Below are positions 1-10,701 of a stretch of DNA of 64,000 nt, piece by piece. Origin of the DNA: Daedaleopsis sinensis (lineage: Eukaryota; Basidiomycota; Agaricomycetes; Polyporales; Polyporaceae); the NCBI GenBank assembly GCA_033807695.1, contig CM066302.1:1302001-1366000 (forward strand), written 5' to 3'. A model generated the notes under the pieces. The model was not told the DNA's origin and made no database searches. It saw nothing but the letters and a program-made list of their open reading frames with translations. The position numbers and the translations under genes are program-made. Within the stretch, counting starts at the first letter, position 1, and each line of letters starts with the position of its first letter.

Positions 1-210
1 AGTCATGAGGTGAATTATATTCTTTCAGCTACCCCCCGCGTGAGCGTATGTCATTCCCGGAGGCTAAACAGAACACAAGACCCTCAGGGTTGTACGCAAG
101 ACCTCGTAACATTGGTACATAGTTCCGTGTATTCATACAAACAGTGCGGTTGTCATGTGCCAAAGTCCGTTCAGTATTATATAGATAAAATCAATCGGAG
201 AGTTGCAGCA

Positions 211-1734
211 CTAGCAGCGCTCGTCACAGCAGATCTGCCCTGTCTTATTCGTCGACCTTTCGTAGTCCTTCGACCCACGCATAGCCTGCTGCAGGTCTTT
301 CAGGGCGTACTCCTCTGTGTCCCGGGTGGTCACAACGCTGGTCGATATGTTGATTTGTCCCCTCTCGTGGTCGAGCATACTAGTAGCGAAGAGGTTTTGC
401 CCTAGCCTGGACTTGATGCGATGTGAACCGCCATGTGTCAATCCTAGACCAACCCGGACAATGATGACGTTTGGAACAAATGCCTATCAGAGTGTAAGAA
501 TTGTATACGCAAGACGCAAGCTGGAAGTGCGAAAAACACACCGCAACCTGGGTGGCGAGATCTATGACCATGAGAGCGGCTGGATTTCTGCGCTCGTAGA
601 GTACCAGCATAATTGATGTTGTTACCATCAGGAGGCCTCCTGACTCGATGATAGTGAAGATCGACGAGATGTACATGCTAGAGGAGGAAGATAGCTTGAC
701 CATGTTACCGGAGGTGGCTTTCGAGAACTTGCGCCCTGTATACCACAGTCGATAGGCAATCATCCCCGTGACGGAGACGTTGACGACAAGCTCTAGAGGC
801 CAGCTAGCTGCACCCAGCCCTTCGATGACTGGGGAGTAGATGTTTATGTCTGGCTGTGTTAGGATACCAGCAGTCGCGTAGGCAACCCCTGCGTCAGAAC
901 GAGAGATGAGCTTCCAATTGTTGAGGTATAGCACTAGACGGAGGCTACCGATATGAGCTAGCTCCAATATAATCTGACCAGAGAGTATCAGTATGCCAAC
1001 ACTGCCTGTCACGATGGTGTTGACCGCTCGAGCTCACCGGGAGAATGACAAGCTTCCAGTTGTAGTCCCATACGACATACATCCTCCATATCTGTAGATA
1101 TAACCGACACTCCCGTTACTAAAGCCGTCTCCGTTCAAGAGTTAGCCACATACCAGAACGAAATCTTGCACGAGGACCTGGACAATTGTGTCAGACACGC
1201 TGTACAATCTCACCGTGTCACTGTGTCATACTGACCACGGCCATGTAAAGCGAATTCTTCATCGTCGCCCACTTCGCACCCGGCTGAGAGAAATATATTG
1301 ATGCATATTCAGGCGGCGCGTCTGGGGGGACAAAAATGAATGCCTCGAGCTCCTGGCGCAAAGAGACCGCGATATGGATGGTCGCCCCGAGATAGAGCCA
1401 GAGCGAGGTCGCAATTAGGAACCTAAGGTACTCTTCAGCACAATTCGACCTGTGCAGCACAACCAGCTTACCATCGACTTTTCATCCGCTTCTGCCTCCA
1501 GAACAGTACGTGAACGACTCCAGCTAACATTACAGAGCTGTAAATATTTGTGAGCAAGTCTGGAGCTCTCTTGTGGTGACTCTGACTCAAGAACTCACTT
1601 GATACCTAGACATACGTTAACACCATCGATTTAAACGAACACTGGGCTGGACACGTACCCCAGAAGACGGTTTCTACCCATATCCCGATCATGAAGATCT
1701 TGTCAAAGCGTGGAAGTACTTCAGTAGCCGCCAT
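211..1734 (-). CDS. multi-pass membrane protein, basidiomycete 7TM-like family
   Basis: I read the start as ATG at 1734 (MAATEVLPRFDKIFMIGIW), followed by a splice donor directly after VETVFWG, and the stop at 211. Exons then give SVMLAGVVHVLFW (about 1480-1540), LRFLIATSLWLYLGATIHIA and VSLRQELEAFIF (about 1220-1420), a central block with further hydrophobic helices (about 540-1010), and a last exon with VIIVRVGLGLTHGG ahead of a polar cytoplasmic tail. The order of helices, the motif HIAVSLRQ and the closing IIVRVGLG are typical of a large basidiomycete family of about 300-350 residue proteins of unknown function that look like seven-helix receptors. No ligand or pathway can be named. Intron borders in the 1490-1620 part are tentative: a 7-base exon may exist there. 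I see no stop that breaks the model. Confidence 0.65.
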
Positions 1735-2819
1735 AATAATAGCACGGCAATTTTGTGATGAGACGAGATAGATGATGAGGAAGAGTGACGACTCGGAGGA
1801 AGACTAGGACTCGGAGCGAAGTACGTCCTCGCGCGGCTTGAACAAGGGAATGATGAGCAAGGCGACTCGGTATCCTGTCCACTGATATAGCGCACCATAT
1901 CCATATCTTAGTGGTTCGGCCGATGTACGATCATACCCGGAGGAGAGTCGTCCCATGAGTATAGCAAGCGAGCACACACAAGGCTCCAAGTGACGTCGAT
2001 ATCTCACGTCAACCGTCAGATTGTGTTCACACTGTGTTAGCGGAACCGGTGTCGAGTGTTGGATATTAATATCGACTCGTGCACGCGAGAACATTCCATT
2101 GAGTTTGAGGCTACTATCCCTCGCACACTGTTGCACAGGATTCAGGATGTCTCCCTGAGCCTGACAGATATCAAAATCTCTCACTCAATGCGGCTCAGGG
2201 AGACTGTGGTTCTTGTGCCTACTCTCGGCACGTTTCTGAGGCATGCATCAACAAGCTCAGCATCTCGCACTTAGTATGGATTGTGCTCTCCTCGGATAAG
2301 GGTTCAAGATAGGCTCACGATGTCATAATGGGAGTTCTCGACTTGATAGAATCTCCGACAGTTCAAGTTCGCTCCTCTGATTTGAAATGTGCGGCCCAGT
2401 GACCATGCTAAATTTATGCAGTTGCAACCGTGTAGACCACCCTAATCAGTGAGGGTGCTTGTCAGTGTGTCAATAGATGCAGAAGGTTGCTCACTGGGCT
2501 ACCCTTCTCTGGTTTCGAACGGAGGAAGTTAACATGGCCAAGTGGCCTTGGTCGCAAGATGAAACGCGCTGGAGTAGCTTCGGCCGCCAGGTCACGCCCA
2601 AGAAGTTCTGTGATGCTCGGGCGGCCTTATGTTCAATCTACTAGTATACTAACCTGCAAGCTATAACAAGCGCAACGCCTATCTTCTAGGGAGCATGGAC
2701 ACTGATTTCGGCAGCGCAGGTATAGCGGCCACGGGTACGAAGATCGATAACCACCATCTCCGAGTCAGGGCTGCTGCACGCGAGCATTTAGGGTCATGCA
2801 CTGGCGCCGTAGAGGCATC
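1735..2819. other. intergenic, no gene recognised
   Basis: Open frames here are short, overlap each other on both strands and show no familiar motif. The stretch should hold the promoter of the membrane protein gene to its left. I see no clear TATA box and no repeat shared with the rest of the window. Confidence 0.4.
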
Positions 2820-2923
2820 CTACACAACTCCAAAGGCAGTTCCTTTGCTGCTAATTGGGAATGCACTCAGCTTCGCCATAACGTATCCATGGAAAAGGTT
2901 CCGTGACTGGTCTGCGATGTACG
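2820..2923 (+). pseudogene. P450 N-terminal exon relic
   Basis: This stretch encodes VPLLLIGNALSF followed by YPWKRFRDWSAMYG. It matches exon 1 of the complete P450 gene downstream (VIGNALGLATRHPWKRFRDW, at about 4288-4360), and the match runs to the splice donor: both copies have TACG before GT. No ATG-led membrane anchor or proline-rich hinge precedes it in frame, and the second exon does not follow. It is therefore a leftover of a partial tandem duplication of the P450 gene, not a working gene. The nucleotide differences are many, so the copy is not recent. Confidence 0.75.
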
Positions 2924-4155
2924 GTATGACCCAACAGCTTATGATTTCGCCGGGATTTAACTGTAAAGCACAATCAGCCTTTGCAAAGAGAGGCAAGTGC
3001 GGGAATCGCGGACCTCCTTGAGTCCCACACTCAGTGCGCAAAGGCTTTTCCCCCAGGCATCGATTGGTGACACGTATGGCAGACACGACATGACTCGACT
3101 GAACTCCTCGGCTGCAATGCCTGAACGCTGGCATGATGGGCCTTCGGGACGACTGCGACGGATGGCATATGCGCGCCATAAAAAAAAGAGAGGCAAGCTA
3201 GAGTGAACACTCGCCAGTGAGGTCAAGTCAAGGTCAAGTTGATGTGGGAGAAGGAGGAGGTTGAACTTCGGTGAAGATCCGAGTAGATGCGTGGGACCTG
3301 CAAATATTCATGGACTCATGTACTTACTGCCAGTAGGGTCGGTATCTCGTCGGATCTTCTGAGAGACCGGAGGAGGAGGAAGGTATGTTCAGTCGCAACG
3401 AGCGTGTCCCATGCCACCGTTGGCAGACGTGTTCAAGTTTCACAGCCGCCGCCGGGGAGACTCGAGGAGCGCTGACTCAGGCTGTTGCCGCCGGCGCCGG
3501 CGCGCCGATCAGGCTCATGATCAATTTGAACGTCTGGCAGTCGGACTCGAATCCTCGACCGTCACGACGACGTCCGCGTTGACTACATCGGCATCTGAGA
3601 GTTAATCTCGCTTTACCAAGAGGTAGGTGGATCTTATATGCTACTATGATCCTACGGCCGATCGACGATAATGTCAGAGTTCGGGCTCTTACGGACTAGT
3701 AGCGGCGCCGAGAAACACTAGCAGGGTGCTCAATCAAGAAGGGCGAGCCGGGGGTCCTCAACTTGGACCCACAGACCACCCGAGATAGGATGCCAGTGAA
3801 ACCTGGATAGCGCTTTCTCACTTCCAGGTAGATATTAGCTCTCCTTATGTGAGCGCAATGCGGTCGACGTCGCCCTCAGGCCATCACTACTAACTTGAAG
3901 AGGAGCACGTTCTCGATGTGTGGTCTATAGCTCTGATACATCGTGCCAAACGCTAGGTATAGTGGTTGCCGAAGAAGTTATCTTCTCGAGCGGCCTCATG
4001 GTTGCAGTGCGCGGTAGGGATGGGGCTTGTAGAACTCTAGGTAAACCACAATCAGCGCCCAGCTGCAGGGCGTTAACGCGGCGCGCGACGTTCCTATTTA
4101 TGCAGGAGCAGCCATTTCTACCGCGCCGTGACACCTCTCTGCAGTACCCAGCACT
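2924..4155. other. intergenic between P450 relic and P450 gene
   Basis: No gene is recognised. The motif AAAGAGAGGCAAG occurs twice (about 2984 and 3185). Short GC-rich frames near 3290-3605 have no recognisable content. A T-rich TATTTATG at about 4094 lies 60 bases before the P450 start and could act as its TATA element. Confidence 0.35.
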
Positions 4156-6227
4156 ATGTCCTATGCACTAATCGCTCTTACCCTCCTCGGAGGTGGTGCT
4201 CTATACTTGCACTGGCATATGCGCACCCAATCAAGCCTCACCTCAAGAGCTCGTCGTCCTCCAGGGCCTCGCTCATACATTCCGGTCATCGGTAATGCGC
4301 TAGGACTCGCCACCAGGCATCCTTGGAAGCGGTTCAGAGACTGGTCCGTAGCCTACGGTAAGTGATCAAGTAGATACATTGGCATAACACCCGCTCAGTT
4401 CGATAACACGCAGGCGATGTAGTCTACCTTGAAGTACTCCGACACTCTGTCGTCATCCTCAACTCACCAAAAGCTGCGTTCGATCTCCTCGACGCTCGAT
4501 CAGCAATATACAGCGACCGACCCGATCTTACTATGGTTTCTGCGTACGTGTTATGTCAAGCTCCCGCGCAGCTTGTCGCTAACGTCCGTTGTAAGGTTGG
4601 ACATAAGCTGGGAGATACCGCTCATGCGCTATGGGGATCGATGGAGAGACCATCGTCGACTGGTGCACAGGTACCTCAACAAAGGCGCAGCGAAGCTGTA
4701 CGAGCCGATGCAGCTGCGAAAGGCAAGGCAGTTACTCGCTCTCATTCGTCACCAGCCGGAGAAATGGGTCGACCATGTCAACATGTAACGCGTGCTATCC
4801 TTTACCTCTTTGTGATCACTGCTCATTCATGTACGACAGGGCTGTTGGAACGGTTCTCCTTGACTTGACGTACGGTAACTTCGATGAAGAAACGACTCTG
4901 CGGTATCTCCAGCTAGGGCAGGAAACATCACATGCGATCACCGAAATGCTGCTACCTGGAACGCTCGTCATGCAAAACATACCGTTGCTGCATCATCTGC
5001 CTTCCTGGTTTCCAGGCGCAAGCTTCACCCAGAAAATTGATCAGTGGCGCAGGTGGATGACTACCACCGTGAATGAGCCGTTTGAGGATGTCAAGGCGGC
5101 GATGGTATGCTACACAACTTGTTTCCTTGGCGTCATACCGAACTCTGATCACCTTGACAGGGAAGGGGAGAGGCAACGCCAACATTTGTTACCAAAATGC
5201 TAGACGAAATATCCCAACTTCAAGGAGCCGAGTACAATGCAGCCGAAGTCACTGCGAAGAATTGTGCAGCGTCGGTACATGGAGGTGCGTGATTTCCAGA
5301 GGTATAGGCGTCATGTTTTCCGCCACGCTACTAAGCATACATCCAATCTAGCCGGGAGCGACACTGTACGTATAGACCGACACGCTGCATTTTGTGTTTG
5401 CTCACGATTCGAAATAGATCGTGGCAGCTCTGATGACGTTCTTCCTCGCAATGCTTCTCCATCCGGATACGCAAAAGAAGGCGCAAGAAGAGCTGATGGC
5501 TGTCGTCGGTCCAGATCGACTACCAGAGTTCTCTGATCGACCTTCGTTGCCGTACCTCGATGCGATCTTCAAGGAATGTATGCGATGGATCCCTGTATTT
5601 CCTCTGGGCGCATTCCATGCTACCAGTGAGGACGACGTCTACAGAGGCTATCATATCCCTAAAGGGTCTATAATCTTCGCGAATCAGTGGTGCGTCTGCC
5701 TTAGCTATCTGTATTTGTTTCGTCTTCTTAAGCTGCCTTGTTCGCGGACATAGGGCCATGCTCCATGATCCGGAAGAGTATCCGGATCCAGAGTCATTCA
5801 ATCCTGACCGGTTCTACAAGGACGGTGTCATTAATCATGCCGTGCGAGATCCCACTACCGTCGCGTTTGGCTTCGGACGCAGGTACCTCTCCACGTTTCG
5901 CACGCAATGCGACTTGCGATGACTGAGCACTTGCCTTTGTAAGGGTCTGCGTCGGCAAACACGTAGCTGATGCGACTTTCTTCATCTCGATGGCCTCCAT
6001 TCTCCATGTCTATGACATCCTCCCACAAGTAGACGAAGACGGCTGCCCTATGCTGCCCAAGGTCGACGTGGTTTCCTCATTAGTCTCGTGGGTGCTACGA
6101 AACGGCATGGGCAGGGACAATACTCACAAACTGTTTTGCTCGCAGGCACCCCCTACCATTCGATTGTAGGATTATCCTGCGCGGAGATTCGATGTCTCAC
6201 CTCGTAGAGTCAGCAGCCAACACTTGA
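4156..6227 (+). CDS. cytochrome P450 monooxygenase
   Basis: The protein begins with a membrane anchor (MSYALIALTLLGGGALYLHW) and a proline hinge (RRPPGPRSYIPVIGNALG), so it should sit in the endoplasmic reticulum and need a P450 reductase. Splicing eight or nine short introns gives an open protein of about 500 residues. The C-helix reads RYGDRWRDHRR. The I-helix oxygen-binding motif AGSDT lies on a 14-base exon at 5352-5365. The K-helix ExxR is in FKECMRW. The haem loop is FGFGRRVCVGK, with the cysteine that binds iron. The tail ends ILRGDSMSHLVESAANT at 6227. The layout resembles the fungal O-methylsterigmatocystin oxidoreductase-like P450s. No biosynthetic cluster surrounds it, so the substrate is unknown. 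A partial copy of its first exon lies 1.3 kb upstream. Confidence 0.88.
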
Positions 6228-7100
6228 ACACTAGCCATGGGGCCCAGGAAGCTGAAAGGCGGGAGGAGCGCATTCGGTTTACGAGCCCAGCTCTTGCGAT
6301 ACAGCCGACATACTTTTGGTACATTGATAGCTCACGATTGTATATCCTAACTACTAGTATGCAGCCACGGACTGACACGGTATATTGTACCCTGGCATGT
6401 GCGGACCGATACGTCGCTCACAATATGATGCAACTGTAAGCATACTTTCTCTTCACCACCGACTAGCGCATCTGACATGCGTTCCTAAACGCACAAGTGT
6501 CACGTAAGTCGAGTGATGAAAGGAGGAGGCTTGAACGAATTATAAGTCGCTCGGCTTCAGAACGTCCAGGACAGCGCGAGACGGCGTACACGCGGAGATC
6601 GAGCATGATACGAAGGACCTCGAGTCTGCAGTAAGTTCGGTTCACGTAGAAGATCGGAATGTTCACTTGTGTGCATTATCGACGGTGTTGCACAAGAGTA
6701 TATCCAAATGTTTGACGACGGCTCTCCTAAGGCCTCAAGTTCCAGTCTGCGGCCACGGTGTGTCTAATACTCTTGCTGCAGCTTCGGTCACTTTGAGCCT
6801 CGATCTTAATAGTCGCTTGTGAACTTGTGTCGTACGCGCAGCTAGAGTGTAATCTTACCAAAGCGATTCAGTCGCCCCCAGCGCGGCGGCGGCGATGTTA
6901 TTTCGGTGAGGGCTTCCGAACTCGCCAGCGGGACAGATAGCAAGTCTACGTCCATCTCCTGCTACGAACACAATGGGAGGGAAGGTATATCCCAGTAGCA
7001 TGTTGCGTGCACGGATCGCAATCATCATTTACGTCCTGTCCAGAGGAGTAGGAAGTGAGCTCGAAGATACCTCCTTCATGAACGTCGAGTGAAGGATTGC
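6228..7100. other. intergenic, no gene recognised
   Basis: The stretch lies between two convergent genes (P450 on plus, methyltransferase on minus). It should hold both 3' ends and terminators. The open frames on either strand are short and without recognisable motifs. Confidence 0.4.
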
Positions 7101-8446
7101 TCACGTTCTCTTCGTCGCTACCCAGAACTCTGCCTGATAAAGCCACCTCATCATCGCCGTCTGGTCCGCCGTGTACTCGCACTCGACTGTCCGTCTCCGT
7201 GCAACAGGCGAAGATCCGTCATCGGCGATGTCAAAGCCGACCATATCCGCAAGCTTGAAGACTTCCTCCAGGCTCAGTTCTACCGCAGCCTGCGCGCCCG
7301 CAGTCCAGAGCAGGGGCCCCAGATTGATCCATCGGCCCCCCGGTCGGAGGAGGGCGTGGATGTGCTCCAGAGTCTCGATGACGTTGAGAGAGGTGTCGAT
7401 GAAGAACAGCGTGACGACGAAGTCGAATCCCTTGCTCCCCTCAGGCGGGCAGATGGATAGGAAGTCCTGTTCGGCGAGAGCGAAAGTGTCTCTGGGCCGC
7501 GGGACGACGTCGGGAAACGACACCTGACGGAATAGAGTGTTTGTTTTGCGTTGGTGCGAGAACCAGCCTGCGTATGGCTGCAAGACATGCTGATTGGGAC
7601 GTTGGGTGTCTTTCTCCGACAGGAGGAACCGGAGGGCAAGGTTCATGAAGAATGAGAGCTCGTTCGCGGTGGTGTGGTATCCTGCGCATATCCGTTAAAA
7701 GCATTAGGTATACATACTGCGAAGCAGAAGGCGAGATTGCGTACGCAGACTGTACGACGGCCATCGCGAAGTACGCCCCTACATAGCATCAATGCGCAAT
7801 AGAAACACTTACCGAGCTCAGAGATCTCCCAAGCCAACCGACCCAAGCCACTACCAGGTACGAGGACCCTCATACCTTCGCGCGCGCTAGGTTCGACCTC
7901 CTTCAGCACTTCAAGAACGGGCCCAAAGATCCTCTCGCGCTCCCCACGGCCCTCGTCGCTCCAGTCGCGCACGAAGTGCTTCATGCTCTCGCGCACTCTG
8001 CCCAGGTCGCCGGAGACGGCCGGCCGGAGCAGCCCAGCGTGCTCGTCGCCCACCTCCCCGGGGAAGTCACGCTCGGCGAGCCGCGCGACGGCGTCCGCGA
8101 CGAGCGCGTTCGTCCGGATGGACTCTTCCAGCTGCGCGAGCTTGCGCGTGTAGCCGAGCTCGTAGCCTATGCGCCGGTGCGCCCAGCGCATGCGCCCGTA
8201 CGACCTGCGCATCGCCGCAAGCTCCTTGCGCGACAGCTGCACGTACTGCGCATAGGACGCTGCGGCGTGGTGGACGGAGAAATGCCCGGGGACGGGGGCG
8301 CGGGCGCTGCGGGCACCGAAGATGATGTCGAGGAGGTCGCGAGGGCTGCCAAGAATTTGGAGGCTGAGAACAAGAATAACGAGGGGGATGAGGGACGCTA
8401 GGAAGTAGTCGGAGCTGAGGAACGCGAGGACGGTTGGCAAGTCCAT
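7101..8446 (-). CDS. carnosine N-methyltransferase-like protein (N2227 family)
   Basis: This is a SAM-dependent methyltransferase of the N2227 family (human CARNMT1, yeast YNL092W), which methylates the histidine ring of carnosine-like dipeptides. There are two exons: 8446-7813 and 7681-7101, joined as ELG|YHTTANELSFFM. The SAM-binding loop reads LVPGSGLGRLAWEI, followed by NELSFFMNLALRFLL. Further family marks are FDFVVTLFFIDTS, then RPGGRWINLGPLLW, and QAEFWVATKRT at the end. Length is about 404 residues. Residues about 8-32 (LASLIPLVILVLSLQILG within them) form a hydrophobic segment that family members such as CARNMT1 do not need, so this version may be membrane-anchored. It is divergent from the coatomer zeta gene, with 338 bp shared promoter space. 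Confidence 0.85.
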
Positions 8447-8784
8447 GTCATGGTCTGCGGGCGTCGTCGACGGCTAGCTGAAAAATAGGAAAGACTAGTC
8501 GCAGACGACTCTCGACAACCTCAGCGAAGTATGCGGTGTCCTGATCAGTTCAATGCTAAGAGATGAACGAGAATGAGCATGTAAGAGGCAGATGGTGGTT
8601 TGAGGTCAAGATTTGCAGGACGTCCGCGGGACAGAGGGCGCTCTCAAGCGCCCAACCCCGTCGACACGTACCACGACCACGACTGCCTCGCATACGACCA
8701 CGGGCTGCTTGAACACGTCTAGCTAAGCGCGGTCGCCCTTTTGCAGCTCCTTGAGAACTTGATCACTGCGCATACAATATCACG

Positions 8785-9528
8785 ATGAACCTCTCCCTCT
8801 ACACCGTCTCAGCATTCCTCATCATCGATACCGACGGTCACCGCGTGCTCGCCAAGTACTACCATCCTAAAGGACACCCCAATGGCGAGTCGAAGAAGCT
8901 CACGACGCTGAAGGAGCAACGGGCATTTGAGAAGGGGCTCTTCCAAAAGACGAAGAAGGCGGGAGGTGCGTCTGCAACTGGTCCGCCCCAAGCTGCCTGC
9001 TTCGCAAGTGCATACTCACTGACTCTCCTGCTGCCTTGCCGCACTCGTCGCCCGCCTCGCGATGCAGGTGACATCATCTTGTACGACTCGCACTTGGCCG
9101 TGTACAAGCACTCGCTCGACCTCATCTTCTACATCATTGGCGATCCGGTGGAGAACGAGCTTATGCTGCATGCTGCGCTCGTCGCGTTCTCGGACGCGGT
9201 GCATATGCTGCTGCGCAACCAGGTCGAGAAGCGTGGTGTCCTGGAGAACTTGGACCTTGTCCTTCTCTGTCTGGACGAGACGATTGACGATGGGTGCGTT
9301 CCACTATTCCATTTCTTTTCAACATTACCCATGTATATGTTTGTACGGTCCATCCTCACGCCACAAATTGGTTGCAGAATCATCGTGGAGACGGACTCGA
9401 CTACGATTGCCTCGCGAGTCAGTCGACCAAAAGCGGACACGTCGGATATTGTGATCAACGAGCAGACCATCTTGAGTGCGTACCAGACAGTGAAGGAGAA
9501 GATGCAGCAGCGGATAGGACAGTTGTAG
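8785..9528 (+). CDS. RET3: coatomer zeta subunit (COPI vesicle coat)
   Basis: The spliced product has 185 residues, the usual size for COPI zeta. Exons are 8785-8965, 9068-9293 and 9378-9528. It has the longin-like fold of adaptor small chains: LYTVSAFLIIDTDGHRVLAK at the start, then DIILYDSHLAVYKHSLDL, FYIIGDPVENELML and LLCLDETIDDGIIVETD, ending VKEKMQQRIGQL. The subunit pairs with gamma-COP in the heptameric coat that carries cargo from Golgi to endoplasmic reticulum. All exon joins keep frame with GT..AG borders. It is a single-copy housekeeping gene in most fungi and marks this side of the window as conserved. Confidence 0.94.
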   Translation: MNLSLYTVSAFLIIDTDGHRVLAKYYHPKGHPNGESKKLTTLKEQRAFEKGLFQKTKKAGGASATGPPQAACFASAYSLTLLLPCRTRRPPRDAGDIILYDSHLAVYKHSLDLIFYIIGDPVENELMLHAALVAFSDAVHMLLRNQVEKRGVLENLDLVLLCLDETIDDGCVPLFHFFSTLPMYMFVRSILTPQIGCRIIVETDSTTIASRVSRPKADTSDIVINEQTILSAYQTVKEKMQQRIGQL

Positions 9529-10701
9529 AACTTGTGTTGTGTTCTGTATATGTTCGTGCACCTTTCATCTTCCCTTCTGAACTTGGACTGCGGCTCACCC
9601 GGCTGGTATATAGTAGGTACCGTCATCGTCTATGACACCCGACGCATGTGAATCCTGGGTTTTTATAATGTGAGTCGCTGTCGCTGCAGCCATCCGTCAT
9701 GAGCGGTGTGCCTGTGGATGCTCGCACCTCGATCTACTCTAAGAACGTTCGACAACCCTCCTATGTTCTCCACGCCACGCACATTGTATGCTCGCGAGTA
9801 CAATATTCCTACCCCTCTTTGGTTGTGCACACAGACACATGCTGTGAGGAAAGCCGGTGCGAGGGGATTACATCTCAACTTGGGCGTTGAGCATTTGGAC
9901 TCGAGCTTTGAGCCTCCGTTTCCAAGAACAGGACAAGACCGCCGCGAGCCATGATCCACCATATGTACCTCCGCGCGGTCGGGTCCTCAAAGTCAACGTG
10001 GATAGGTCAGATACACTTACGTCTATCAGATCTAACTAGGGGCTGTTTGTTCCTGGTAATACCATTTGCTTACATCCTTACAGTACAGATCTAGGTGCAC
10101 CTCTGTATGCATGCGACAATGCGTGGGCAATTGCCAACGCCACTTCCCGTCTATGTGTCAAGGGCACCAACGTGCGACGTCGTACGTTGTGAAGCTCGCG
10201 CTTGACCTCGCACATGTACACCGACATCCAAGAATATCTCCCAGACGCTGCAGATGTCCAGCTGGGCGGCCCCGTGACAATACATGCCCAGCCCTCGAGC
10301 CTCGAGGCCAGTGAAGACCCGGCCTTCTGAAGCAGATCCCAGCGTGCACTCTCTCGACGATTTCAGAGTCTGGTAGGTGTAGTGTTATTTTTAGCGCTTT
10401 TTGGGCAATCAAAACGCCATCAGGCGAGATAGGACATGTATGCCACATGGAAGCCAACGCACACAGCAGTGTCCTCCGCATCATCCATCAATCCGGCGGG
10501 TTGCCATTGGCCAAACGCCGGTGCAATCCGTGTCTCCGTCCGAGGACGCTGTCATGTTGCAGATAATGAGTCCGCGGGCCGAACGGCGAGCGCGGATATA
10601 AAACCCTCAGGTGTGTCGCGCGTCCCGCCTCCGCGTCCTCCTTCAGCCCCCATCTACATACCCCGTGGCTTCGGCCTCTGCACGCGTCGCGCAACTCGAG
10701 G
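9529..10701. other. intergenic with promoter of the metallophosphoesterase gene
   Basis: No gene is recognised in the first kilobase. The last 110 bases hold a good TATA box and then the start codon of the metallophosphoesterase gene. Confidence 0.5.
10596..10603 (+). promoter_or_regulatory. TATA box of metallophosphoesterase gene
   Basis: GATATAAAACC lies about 100 bases before the ATG at 10702, followed by a C/T-rich leader. Spacing and sequence fit a fungal core promoter. Confidence 0.6.
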
